In this document: piece by piece, positions 47,029-55,329 of the stretch
Layout: each line of letters opens with the position of its first letter
How positions within the stretch are numbered: the first letter of the stretch is position 1
Assembly (NCBI RefSeq): GCF_000757605.1
Contig: NZ_JQAK01000001.1
Coordinates: 1,615,266 to 1,679,265, forward strand
Direction of reading: 5' to 3'
DNA from: Candidatus Paracaedibacter symbiosus
Lineage (GTDB): Bacteria; Pseudomonadota; Alphaproteobacteria; Paracaedibacterales; Paracaedibacteraceae
Length of the DNA: 64,000 bases
Translations under genes and position numbers: made by a program
Notes under the pieces: model-generated
Databases searched by the model: none
What the model saw: the letters and a program-made list of their open reading frames with translations, nothing else
What the model was told of the DNA's origin: nothing

Positions 47029-48577
47029 AAGCCTTTATAAGACCATTTCTTGATGATCCAGCTTTTCTGTCCTGTACCTTTAACAAGTTTTCCCATAACA
47101 AGCCCAACCTTCTGCGTTTAGGCTGATCACCTTTACGCTTTATTAATCGATTGCCAAGATACTCTTGGTAATTTGGATCATAGGGAGTGGCTTCAGCTCT
47201 TATTTTGATATGCCGCTGTATAGGAATCTTGCTTGCTTCCATCAACCTTAGGTAAGTTTGATTTCCATTCTTATCTTTAGTTTTCACGGAAAACACCCAG
47301 TTTCTCTGTTGGTATCGTAGAAAATATTTGTCTCTAATCCATCTTCTGCCTTTATTCGGATGTCGTCTTTTGGACCATCTCCATAGAGTGAAGAAGATAT
47401 GAGCGTCTACATAGCTGAAGGTTTGCTTTGAACAAACATGACGATAGTAATTTCCCCAGCCTCTAATCTTTGAATTCAGACGTTGGACAATCTCTTCCGT
47501 CTTTGCTGTTGCGCGGCTCTCTATGATTTCTCGAATTTCAGTAAGAAATCGTTTAACATTGCTTTTGGCAGGTTTAATGATGCACTTACCTTTATACTTA
47601 CGTATATTCATTCCTAGAAAATCAATTCCTTCATTGATATGAGTGATCTTCGTCTTCTCTTGTGAAAGAGATAAACCCCTTTCTTGCAAGAAGGCTTCTA
47701 CAGCTGGTCTGACCTTTATTTCTAGCACTTCCCTTGTTGCGCCTGTAATGATAAAGTCGTCACAGTAGATACATATGTTAACTTTATCTTGTCTTCTAGC
47801 GACAGCCTTAACTACTGTTTCTAGGCCACTTAACGCAATGACTAAAAGTGCTGGCGAAATTGTCCCACCCTGAGGCGTACCGTTTTCCATAGAGTAAAAT
47901 CGCCCTTTTTCTATGTAGCCAGCAGCAAGCCACTTCTTGAGCATTCGTTTATCCATGGGTACATTATCTTGTAACCATGTTCCTGATATACTATCGAAGC
48001 AGCTTTTTATGTCCCCCTCTAAGATGTACTCAGCAGCATCCTTTCGAGCCAGTGCATCAAAACACCGGGCAATCGCATCTGCGGTTGATCGTAGAGGTCT
48101 GAAACCGTAAGCATTTTTGTCTGCTATCATTTCTGCGATGGGTTCGAGTGAAAGCAGGTGAAGTGCCTGTTGGGCTCGACATTCCATCGTTGGAATTGAT
48201 AATGGGCGAAACGTGCCTTTTGTTTTCTTAGGAATATAGATACGCCTTAGCGGTTGGGTTTTGTACCCTCTACGCTTGAGCGATCTTGCTGCTTGTATTT
48301 TCTGTTTGGATGTTCTCCAGACAGTTCCATCAATACCTGGTGTTTTTGCACCTCGATTTTGGACAATTCGTTTTACAGCTAATAGCTTAGCATAATACGA
48401 ATGGGTAAGAAGCCTTTGCAAAGAGTTTACTTTGCCTTTCTTCCCTTCCCGATAAGCTTTCGCGATACGCATTTGCAGCCGATGTACATGAGCGATAACT
48501 GGTTGCCAATCAATGCTATCCCAGTCTTTATCGTATGCTGAAGATGCACCAGCTTGTGGAGCTTCCATTACTGTCAT
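47027..48577 (-). CDS. ltrA: Group II intron reverse transcriptase/maturase, HNH domain missing
   Basis: A 516-residue protein of the subfamily with an RVT_N region (W-Q-P-V-I-A-H-V-H-R-L-Q-M-R-I). RT motifs: G-D-I-K-S-C-F-D, G-T-P-Q-G-G-T-I-S-P, I-Y-C-D-D-F-I-I, I-D-F-L-G-M-N-I. Domain X contains K-I-R-G-W-G-N-Y-Y-R-H-V. Members of this subfamily usually continue into an HNH endonuclease; here the protein stops right after L-L-K-V-Q-D, where the HNH cysteines would begin, and the stop lies at domain V. A deletion of the endonuclease segment is likely. Confidence 0.88.
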   Translation of the reverse strand: MTVMEAPQAGASSAYDKDWDSIDWQPVIAHVHRLQMRIAKAYREGKKGKVNSLQRLLTHSYYAKLLAVKRIVQNRGAKTPGIDGTVWRTSKQKIQAARSLKRRGYKTQPLRRIYIPKKTKGTFRPLSIPTMECRAQQALHLLSLEPIAEMIADKNAYGFRPLRSTADAIARCFDALARKDAAEYILEGDIKSCFDSISGTWLQDNVPMDKRMLKKWLAAGYIEKGRFYSMENGTPQGGTISPALLVIALSGLETVVKAVARRQDKVNICIYCDDFIITGATREVLEIKVRPAVEAFLQERGLSLSQEKTKITHINEGIDFLGMNIRKYKGKCIIKPAKSNVKRFLTEIREIIESRATAKTEEIVQRLNSKIRGWGNYYRHVCSKQTFSYVDAHIFFTLWRWSKRRHPNKGRRWIRDKYFLRYQQRNWVFSVKTKDKNGNQTYLRLMEASKIPIQRHIKIRAEATPYDPNYQEYLGNRLIKRKGDQPKRRRLGLLWENLLKVQDRKAGSSRNGLIKA

Positions 48578-49086
48578 TTGCTTTTCTTCATTCTATCGGT
48601 TCTGCCAATTCTCTCACGATTAAAGACCAATGAGACGTCAGCTCACTTTCGTGCTTGGTAACATTTAAACCAATATCTGCGCCATTACAGCGTAGCCTTC
48701 GCTTTTTCTCATCTCCTTTTCTTGCATAGTTACCAGCTCATCTCACGACGCGCTTTCCCAGGGAATACCTGGGAACTATACAAGGTTGCCACGTTTCCTT
48801 GTCAAAAGCATACTGGGTTAGGTGCCCACTGTAGACCGAGAGATGTCTTAACCACGAATGGAGATTAGGGAAGCTCTCATTCTTATCTCTTTTCCTATTT
48901 TTTTTTAGGTCAGGTGTATCAGCCGTTGCACCTGTTCCCAAATTACGATCCTTACGTGAGTTCACATTACATTCACCATACCAGCTACCTAGCGCTATCC
49001 CAAGTTCGGCTCTCAGGAGGATATTCCTCTCACGATTCCTATCCTGCATTACTATGCTTCGCTACATTGTCAGGACAGCTCTCCTC

Positions 49087-50457
49087 CTAAGAAACACCTA
49101 TATTAAATCCTTGTTTTTCTATCTTTTCTATCAAATCATATCCGAGGTGTTTTGCCAGTTTTTCCAATTTCCCCACTAAATTTGCTTTATATTTCTTTTC
49201 GTAGCATTCTATACCCTGCTCAACATAATCTTGGCCGTATTTAAGCAATCTATAAAATAAACATGCTATTTTTCTGGCAGTTGCCGTAATTGCCTTCGGT
49301 GCTCCTGCTTTGCTTTTTACTCGCCTCATGAATGCCCCAATTGCCGTTTGAGTTTTCCCTGCAGAGCAGGCTGCCAATCTAAATGCCTTAGATGCACTAT
49401 TTTTTACCTTTCTGGTTTTACTCCCCAATATTTTTGCACCGCTAATTTTATTTGCAGGACTTAAACCCAACCATGACGTGAAATGCTTTTCTGTGGGCCA
49501 TTTGCTCATGTTTGTGCCAATTTCTGCTGTAATAGCTTGCACTGTAAGCTCGTTCAGACCAGGAATAGCCGTAAAATCTACACCTATAAGCGCATATAAG
49601 CTTTCCCTAAGATTAAATTTAGGAATATTTGAAGATGATAACCTACGCTTCTTCTTTTTTAATGGTTCTTTATTTTCTTTTTTGTCAAGTTCCTGATAAT
49701 AAACCTCAATTACTTTATCAAGGTCTTCTATCTGTTTTTGATAAAAATTGTATGATTCAAACTCTTGCTTCAATACAAAGAGATGCTCTTGCCGATAATC
49801 ACCATTCAATGATTTGGCAATAACGTCTTCGCTGCTTTTGATCCCATTATTTCGTAATTTGGCTAATTTAATCGGGTCACGTTCACCTGTAAGAATCGCA
49901 TTAATAATAGCTGTACCAGTAGCGCCAGTAATATTGCTGATTACGTTATGGAGCTGTATGTTCATCTCCGTTAAAGCTTTTTGCATACGCAAAACATGGC
50001 TTGACGCGCTTTCAATTAAACGTGCTCGATGACGTATATAGCTACGAAGAACACAAATCTGATCATCAGGCCGAAATGAAGCTCTCAACAATCCATAACT
50101 ATGTAATTTTTGCAACCAACCACAATCTTCGACATCAGTTTTTTTGCGTCCAGGTGCACCTTTTACATGTTGAGCATTAATAAGATTAACTTCAAATCCT
50201 GCGCGTTCAAGTATTTGGTATACTGGAATCCAGTAAACACCTGTAGATTCCATAGCTACAGATTTAATTCCACATTTCTTTAACCATGTTGCCATCATAT
50301 TTATGTCTTCAGTAAAGCTGCCAAATGATCTTATGCGTACACTATCTCTATCTTCTGGGACGCAAACGTAATGTATTTTTGAGCCAATATCTATACCTGC
50401 CGCATCAAGATTAATCATTTCCAACCCTTTTGCACTAGCGCTTTTTTTCTTGCTCAT
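49087..50457 (-). CDS. IS110-family transposase (DEDD)
   Basis: A 456-residue transposase. The N-terminal DEDD RuvC-like domain shows G-I-D-I-G-S-K, E-S-T-G-V-Y-W-I-P and K-T-D-V-E-D; the C-terminal Transposase_20 domain shows A-I-P-G-L-N-E-L-T-V-Q-A-I and F-T-S-W-L-G-L-S-P with the reactive Ser. It appears complete. IS110 elements lack inverted repeats and use a structured RNA from the non-coding end to choose target and donor. The 3' end lies against the third group II intron. Confidence 0.92.
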   Translation of the reverse strand: MSKKKSASAKGLEMINLDAAGIDIGSKIHYVCVPEDRDSVRIRSFGSFTEDINMMATWLKKCGIKSVAMESTGVYWIPVYQILERAGFEVNLINAQHVKGAPGRKKTDVEDCGWLQKLHSYGLLRASFRPDDQICVLRSYIRHRARLIESASSHVLRMQKALTEMNIQLHNVISNITGATGTAIINAILTGERDPIKLAKLRNNGIKSSEDVIAKSLNGDYRQEHLFVLKQEFESYNFYQKQIEDLDKVIEVYYQELDKKENKEPLKKKKRRLSSSNIPKFNLRESLYALIGVDFTAIPGLNELTVQAITAEIGTNMSKWPTEKHFTSWLGLSPANKISGAKILGSKTRKVKNSASKAFRLAACSAGKTQTAIGAFMRRVKSKAGAPKAITATARKIACLFYRLLKYGQDYVEQGIECYEKKYKANLVGKLEKLAKHLGYDLIEKIEKQGFNIGVS

Positions 50458-50970
50458 TGTAAAACCTCCGGTTATATGGGGCTTAGGCCATTGCCGGAGC
50501 TGCTATAGTTGGGGTGGTTTGAAATGTATAATCTCCTAAACGAGGTATCTTACGATCCATCAATATAAAAACCACAAGCCCCAAGACCAGACTTTATTAC
50601 GGGTACAAGACGCCATTGAGCGGACGGTCATAACTCTCAAAGTAGCTCCGACATCCACACAATAGCAGGGCTGATTCTGTTTCTTACATATAAAACAAGA
50701 TCCGCCAGGAGATTGTGTGCGACTTTATTCATGTCCTTAGGTTCACCTGGTGGTACAGGTGGTCCTCTCCTTTATTCAAGGGAGAACAGCTCTCAACAAA
50801 GACCTCGTGTCGCAGCCCCAACTTTTGAATGGTTCCCAAAATATTACTTAAGTACTTATCTTAGGTATGTTTGACGGATAGATATAGTTAATTTCCGCAG
50901 TATTCTTAAAGTGTCCTTAAACTTAAAAAAGCTAAAAAATTAATCTCTTATATAAGAAAGGAATTTAGAA
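50458..50970 (-). ncRNA. IS110 upstream non-coding end, candidate bridge-RNA region
   Basis: Between the transposase start and the next gene lie ~510 bases without an ORF. In the IS110 group the bridge RNA is made from the non-coding sequence upstream of the transposase. I can see hairpin-forming stretches but cannot define the RNA ends or loops. The last ~100 bases before 50970 (with TTGACGG and TAAGTAC elements) probably belong to the promoter of the downstream gene. Confidence 0.4.
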
Positions 50971-51746
50971 ATGAAAAAAAATTAGGTTTGTACTTTACTT
51001 TAAGTTTAATTAACTTATTTATTTCTTCTGTTGCCTTCGCAAGCTCACATCAAGAAGAACCTGATAGCGTTATTCTAGCTAAAGTTACTTCAAGGTTTGA
51101 GCAGTACCAAAATAAAGTTAGTGAACTAGAAGAGATAGCTAGTGGATTGACAGAAGAGATAGCAAGGGTAGAAGATGAAAAATCTGTTTTAGAAAAAGAA
51201 TTAAATGACTTCAATGAATTCTTTGTAAACAAATTAATGAAAGGCAGTCCTTATTATCTTGCATATGTTAGAAGTCATTTTACAAATTCAAACAATCAAA
51301 CCATACTTAGACAGAAAGCTTCCCAAAATATAAATCTTAGTGATCTACCCACATACCATCAGAAAGCAGTTAGAAAAGACACTAAAACATCTGTAAACGA
51401 ACTTATATTTCTTTTTGAAAATCTTGGAGGTGTAAGAGGAAATCAGCAGGCTAATCTCCCTAGCATTACGTATGTAAACACTGGCTCACCCATTACTCCA
51501 ACAAACGAGTTAGATAATGCAGATAAAACAATAACAGCTATAAGGCGCCGAGCTGGACTTGAAACCAAAGGAACTTCCATCCGACGAGGAATGAATTTTG
51601 ATGAGCAAAATGAAGGAACCACTAGCTCAATAATAACTTCTTCATCAATAATACAGCCTACAAGCTCAGTAGTAGCACCTAGCACCTTGTTGACAAACTA
51701 TGATGCAACTGTTGAGCCAGGAGCAACCGAAGAAGCAGAGTCTTAA
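50971..51746 (+). CDS. Secreted coiled-coil protein (one apparent frameshift)
   Basis: The natural start is ATG at 50971, with GAAAGGA upstream, but the A8 run at 50974-50981 puts it out of frame. One extra A restores M-K-K-K-L-G-L-Y-F and a signal peptide ending A-F-A-S-S, giving about 258 residues. A coiled coil spans about residues 30-80 (V-S-E-L-E-E-I-A...E-K-S-V-L-E-K-E-L). The C-terminal 70 residues are Ser/Thr-rich and low complexity. No known family. A strong terminator follows. Confidence 0.6.
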
Positions 51747-51761
51747 GCTAGTAAATCTGGA

Positions 51762-51807
51762 AAAACCCAATTAATAGCTATGGGAAATAGTGTAATTGGG
51801 TTTTTTG
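51762..51807 (+). terminator. Rho-independent terminator
   Basis: AACCCAATTA and TAATTGGGTT form a 10-base-pair stem with a 19-base loop, followed by TTTT. Confidence 0.75.
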
Positions 51808-52205
51808 CCTTGTTTATATAAATAAAGGGGGCCATTAGGAATTTTGTGTAGGTAGGATTAAAGTATAAGGTAATTGTATAACAAACAGAGAGGTTTGTTA
51901 AGTTGTTGCTTTTGAGGTAAAAAGTTTCTAGTTCTGATGATACTATGTTAACTATTAATACAAATATAGAATTGCAAAATTTTGACCCAAGCAAATACAA
52001 GTTTTCGTATTATCTATAAAAATATTAAATTAAGTGTATTAATTCAGATATGATGTGACGATGATCCGTTTTAAAAAGTTTATCTGTGTCAGGGGCATCG
52101 TCAACTTAACAAGAATGCAAAAATAGAGTAAGGTAAGAAAAAATAAAGTTCGGATAACGAGCTATGTCCTTAACAAAAGCTCCCCATTTGCAAGAACACC
52201 AGCTT
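51808..52205. other. Intergenic, with a possible IS6-like end
   Basis: No gene. GGGGCATCGTCAACTTAAC at 52093-52111 resembles the terminal repeats of the MITE at 42446 and the IS6-type remnant at 54858. Confidence 0.4.
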
Positions 52206-52379
52206 GGGGACCATCCCAAACTTGGGGGTGACGGCAAAAAGAAATAGATTATTGTTAAATTCACATGACCTCAATTTGCCTAGAAATTCATAAAAATAAG
52301 CCTGTATACTTTTAAATTAACAATTATAAAATATTTTTCCTTGCTTTCCCTAATGACCCCCGGGTTTGGGATGCTCTCC
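52206..52379 (+). repeat. MITE-like repeat, copy 2 (complete)
   Basis: Terminal arms of about 17-20 bases: GGGGACCATCCCAAAC at the left and GTTTGGGATGCTCTCC at the right, plus inner GGGGGTGA / TGACCCCC. About 174 bases and no ORF. The inverted copy 1 is at 46809-46953; the intervening body is nearly identical. Confidence 0.8.
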
Positions 52380-52444
52380 TACTTACTGGGGATAAAAAAT
52401 GGTAATTTATAATTAAAGTGGTTAAAGAATTGTGGAGAGAAATC

Positions 52445-52782
52445 ATGAACAATAAACAATCCCTTTTTTTAAGTGTATTTTTTTTAATGGCTTATCCTGC
52501 TTCCATTGTTCTCGTCAACTCCATGGAACTCTCTATTGAGAAGCCTATAAATACTACAGATGAAATAGGGAATAAGGACAGAGATAGAATGCAAACTAAT
52601 CAGGAAGAGGTACAGGTTGAGCAAAAGACATCTTTAAAAAGCAGGTTTCTTGAGCAACAAAAAAAGATATTAATCAATTCGATGAGGAATTACTTAGAGA
52701 ACATCTAAAAAAAGCTTCACGAGAGGCTTTGGAAGAAGAGGGCATGATTCTTGAAGAGCTGCAAGATATAGAGGATAAATAG
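52445..52782 (+). CDS. Small secreted protein (one apparent frameshift)
   Basis: The start is the ATG at 52445 (Met-Asn-Asn-Lys), since an upstream TTG/GTG frame would hide the signal peptide. The hydrophobic core and V-N-S are followed by Met-Glu. One extra A in the A7 run at 52659-52665 joins the frame to a Glu/Lys-rich helical C-terminus (E-E-L-L-R-E-H-L-K-K-A-S-R-E-A-L) ending at 52782, about 112 residues. Without it, the protein stops at 52708. Function unknown. Confidence 0.5.
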
Positions 52783-53009
52783 GTTGGCACTGTTGTTAAA
52801 ATCAATAAGTCTATAGACGGGTTTGTCAAATATCCGTCATTCCGATGCACAACCCCAATTTGTGTCATTTTTCCGGGACCTTTTGCTTTTTGCTCCTACC
52901 TTAAACCATTACCGTCCCTCATTGCAATTTCACTATAAACGGTAAAGAGCCAACTAAAGCTGAAAACCATAACCATATGTTATAGGAAGAAAAAGGGGAG
53001 TCCCCCTTA

Positions 53010-54776
53010 TCAATAATCTATATTAAAGCGTTCTAAAGCTCTCTTAGCATCAGGGTTCCCTTGCTTGGCGGATGAAATGAGTAGCTTGATAGCCTCTTCA
53101 ATATCACCTTCATTGTAGAGTAAGGCACCTAAATTGTATTGAGCGTGAGCATTACCTTTATCAGCAGCCAAGGTGAGAAGCCTTTTGGCTTCCTCTTTAT
53201 TTCCCTCATCTATCATCATACCGCTTAAATTACATAGAGCTGAGACACTACCTTTATCAGCAGCCAAGGTGTAAAGCCTTTTGGCTTCTTTAATATTTCC
53301 CTCTTTCCTCCTTAAACGGCCTAAAATACATAGAGCTGGGGGATGACCTTGGTCAGCAGCCAAGGTGCAAAGCCTTTTAGCTTCCTCTTTATTTCCCTCT
53401 TTCTTCCTTAAATTGCCTAAATTACATAGAGCTGGAGCATAACCTTTGTCAGCAGCTAAAGTGTAAAGCCTTTTAGCTTCCTCATTATTTCCCTCATCTT
53501 CCATTAAGTCACCTAAATTATATTGTGCTGGGGTGCAACCTTGATCAGCAGCTAAGGTATACAGTCTTTTAGCTTCCTGAATGCTGCGTTTTGATTGCAT
53601 AATAGTTCCTAAACCAAACTGTGCGGAAGCATATCCAGCCTCTGAGGAACGCTCCAAATAAAATTGATCTTTTGTAAGTTGATATAACTTATATAAAGCT
53701 TTAGGATGGCTATTCTCCGCTAATCGGGTAAAAGCTTCTATAGACTCCTGCTCATCGGTACCTAGAAAAATAGAATATTTAGCTTGTAAATATTCCTCTT
53801 CACTAGGTGACAAACCGATAGAAGGAAGGATAGGCCTTAATAGAGATAAATATCTTAACGACAACTCCTTAGCTTCTTGTCGTACTTGCGTAGTTTCTTT
53901 TGAGACTGCTGGTAAAATCTTTCTTATCAGCTTTTTATGAGCTCTTATTGACCCATTATTTGCCGCTCTTATTAGTAAAGAAATCCCAATTTTCTTATTG
54001 CTCAGGTACATATTACTTAACAAGAAACAACCCCTTTCCACCCAATTATGACAAATCGCTAGTCTTTTCCAATTTATTGGTGTGTCGTTCCCATAGAGAG
54101 ACTTAAAATATAAAATATCATGTGGATGGACTGTTTTTTCACCAATATGCTTGAATTTCATCACAATTATATCGCGGAGTGGCTTTGATACAGACTCGAA
54201 TTGAGGAACCTTGTCTAATGCGAAGAAACCTAAAATATAATCAATTATTTCGGTAGGTAGGATATCAAGAACTGTTAGATTCTCATCTCCCCACCTCTCT
54301 TTAAAAGCCATTTTCCGGATAAGACTCTTTATTTCTTCTTCTTCTTTTATTGATTTAAACTTTAACTTATTTTCCTCGATTAGTTTTTTCATTTTTTGAA
54401 GATTTCCAGAAGAGGTTTCTATCCCGCTCTTACTTGCTTCTCGAAACCATTTAAAAGCAGAAAGATAATTTCCCATTCCATACTGGATCGTCGCAACATT
54501 ATGCATGGCTTTAAAATGACCTCGCTCTGCTAAAGGTAGAAAAAGAATTTCCGCTTTTCTTAATGTATCAGGATCTTTCTTATCAATCTTGAATTTATTA
54601 TCTTTCCGGTAATTGAGAGCTTCTTGATATAATTCCTCGTCAGATTGTTGGATAACTTGCGTCGTTAAGGCTTGGGGATTCTGCTCCTTGCTTAGTTCTT
54701 CTGATGCTTGTACAGAAGAAAAAACAAAGGAGGCAACTACACTAAGGCTAGTATAAAGAATAGTTAGATTTCGCAT
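53010..54776 (-). CDS. Secreted F-box + Sel1-repeat protein
   Basis: A 588-residue protein with a signal peptide (S-S-V-Q-A-S, residues 19-25). Residues about 170-208 form a good F-box: L-D-I-L-P-T-E-I-I-D-Y-I-L, F-E-S-V-S-K-P-L-R-D-I-I. The C-terminal 220 residues hold at least six tandem Sel1-like repeats with the core E-A-K-R-L-Y-T-L-A-A-D-x-G and the 36-residue period (A-Q-Y-N-L-G-D-L-M). An earlier Sel1-like pair surrounds residues 75-120. In eukaryotes F-box + repeat proteins act as substrate adaptors for SCF ubiquitin ligases; this arrangement in a secreted bacterial protein suggests host ubiquitin manipulation (inference). Confidence 0.8.
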   Translation of the reverse strand: MRNLTILYTSLSVVASFVFSSVQASEELSKEQNPQALTTQVIQQSDEELYQEALNYRKDNKFKIDKKDPDTLRKAEILFLPLAERGHFKAMHNVATIQYGMGNYLSAFKWFREASKSGIETSSGNLQKMKKLIEENKLKFKSIKEEEEIKSLIRKMAFKERWGDENLTVLDILPTEIIDYILGFFALDKVPQFESVSKPLRDIIVMKFKHIGEKTVHPHDILYFKSLYGNDTPINWKRLAICHNWVERGCFLLSNMYLSNKKIGISLLIRAANNGSIRAHKKLIRKILPAVSKETTQVRQEAKELSLRYLSLLRPILPSIGLSPSEEEYLQAKYSIFLGTDEQESIEAFTRLAENSHPKALYKLYQLTKDQFYLERSSEAGYASAQFGLGTIMQSKRSIQEAKRLYTLAADQGCTPAQYNLGDLMEDEGNNEEAKRLYTLAADKGYAPALCNLGNLRKKEGNKEEAKRLCTLAADQGHPPALCILGRLRRKEGNIKEAKRLYTLAADKGSVSALCNLSGMMIDEGNKEEAKRLLTLAADKGNAHAQYNLGALLYNEGDIEEAIKLLISSAKQGNPDAKRALERFNIDY

Positions 54777-54857
54777 TTTAAATATTCTTATTAAATTAAA
54801 AGATAGAAAGCATAAAAATTACATATACACGATAAGCATCAATTTCAATACCCAATT

Positions 54858-55172
54858 ATGATAGTGAATGCTAGAGCTTGTTTGTTGTTTATAAAAAATT
54901 GGCAAATTAATTCGGCCGAAAAAGTGCAAAATAGCGCGGCAGTTTACAATCTGGGGCTAGATCATCAGCCGACCCGAGAAAAAGAGAGACAAATGAGAGG
55001 TTTTAAAAGTGTACCAAATGCCCAAAGGTTTTTGAGCAGTATGGGTGCTTTTCTTAACCTTTTAAAAGTAAGACGATATAAACAGAGCGCCAAAGAGTAT
55101 CGACAAAAATTTATTCAATCTTTAGCTATCTTTAACGAAATTGTGGCTTCACACCACCATTATGCCAAATAA
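54858..55172 (+). pseudogene. IS6-family transposase, C-terminal fragment
   Basis: The frame contains L-D-H-Q-P-T-R-E-K-E-R-Q-M-R-G-F-K-S, including the final catalytic Glu of IS6-type DDE transposases, and the family's A-Q-R-F-L-S motif. The N-terminal two-thirds are missing. The terminal repeat, AACTTGACGGCACCCC, follows at 55203-55218. Confidence 0.75.
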
Positions 55173-55329
55173 GAGAGGGGAAGGAATCCCTATTTTATTC
55201 CCTCTAAACAACTTGACGGCACCCCTTGATGAGTATTATCTTGCAGGATTTTAAACAGACAAGTTGATGACGGTGCAAAGATAAGCGATAGCTATAGCCT
55301 GCTTTTCTAAATGCGACGGACCCTTGAAA

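Larger units (their letters stand above)
46954..49085 (-). mobile_element. Third group II intron
   Basis: On the reverse strand: a 5' region of about 500 bases rich in hairpins (48580-49085), a reverse transcriptase ORF, domain V at 47028-46995 and a domain VI stem (GGGCTCAGCAATGGGCCC), ending near 46959-46954 inside the arm of a MITE copy. The 5' end is placed only roughly, next to the IS110 stop codon; I could not find a clear GTGYG there. Confidence 0.7.

Noticed and set aside
48738..49049. A reverse frame of 103 codons upstream of the third intron RT
   Set aside because: It lies in the structured 5' part of the group II intron and has no protein-like features.
53100..53640. Short regular repeats suggesting a CRISPR array
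   Set aside because: They are 36-codon Sel1 repeats within an open coding frame, not direct repeats with unique spacers.
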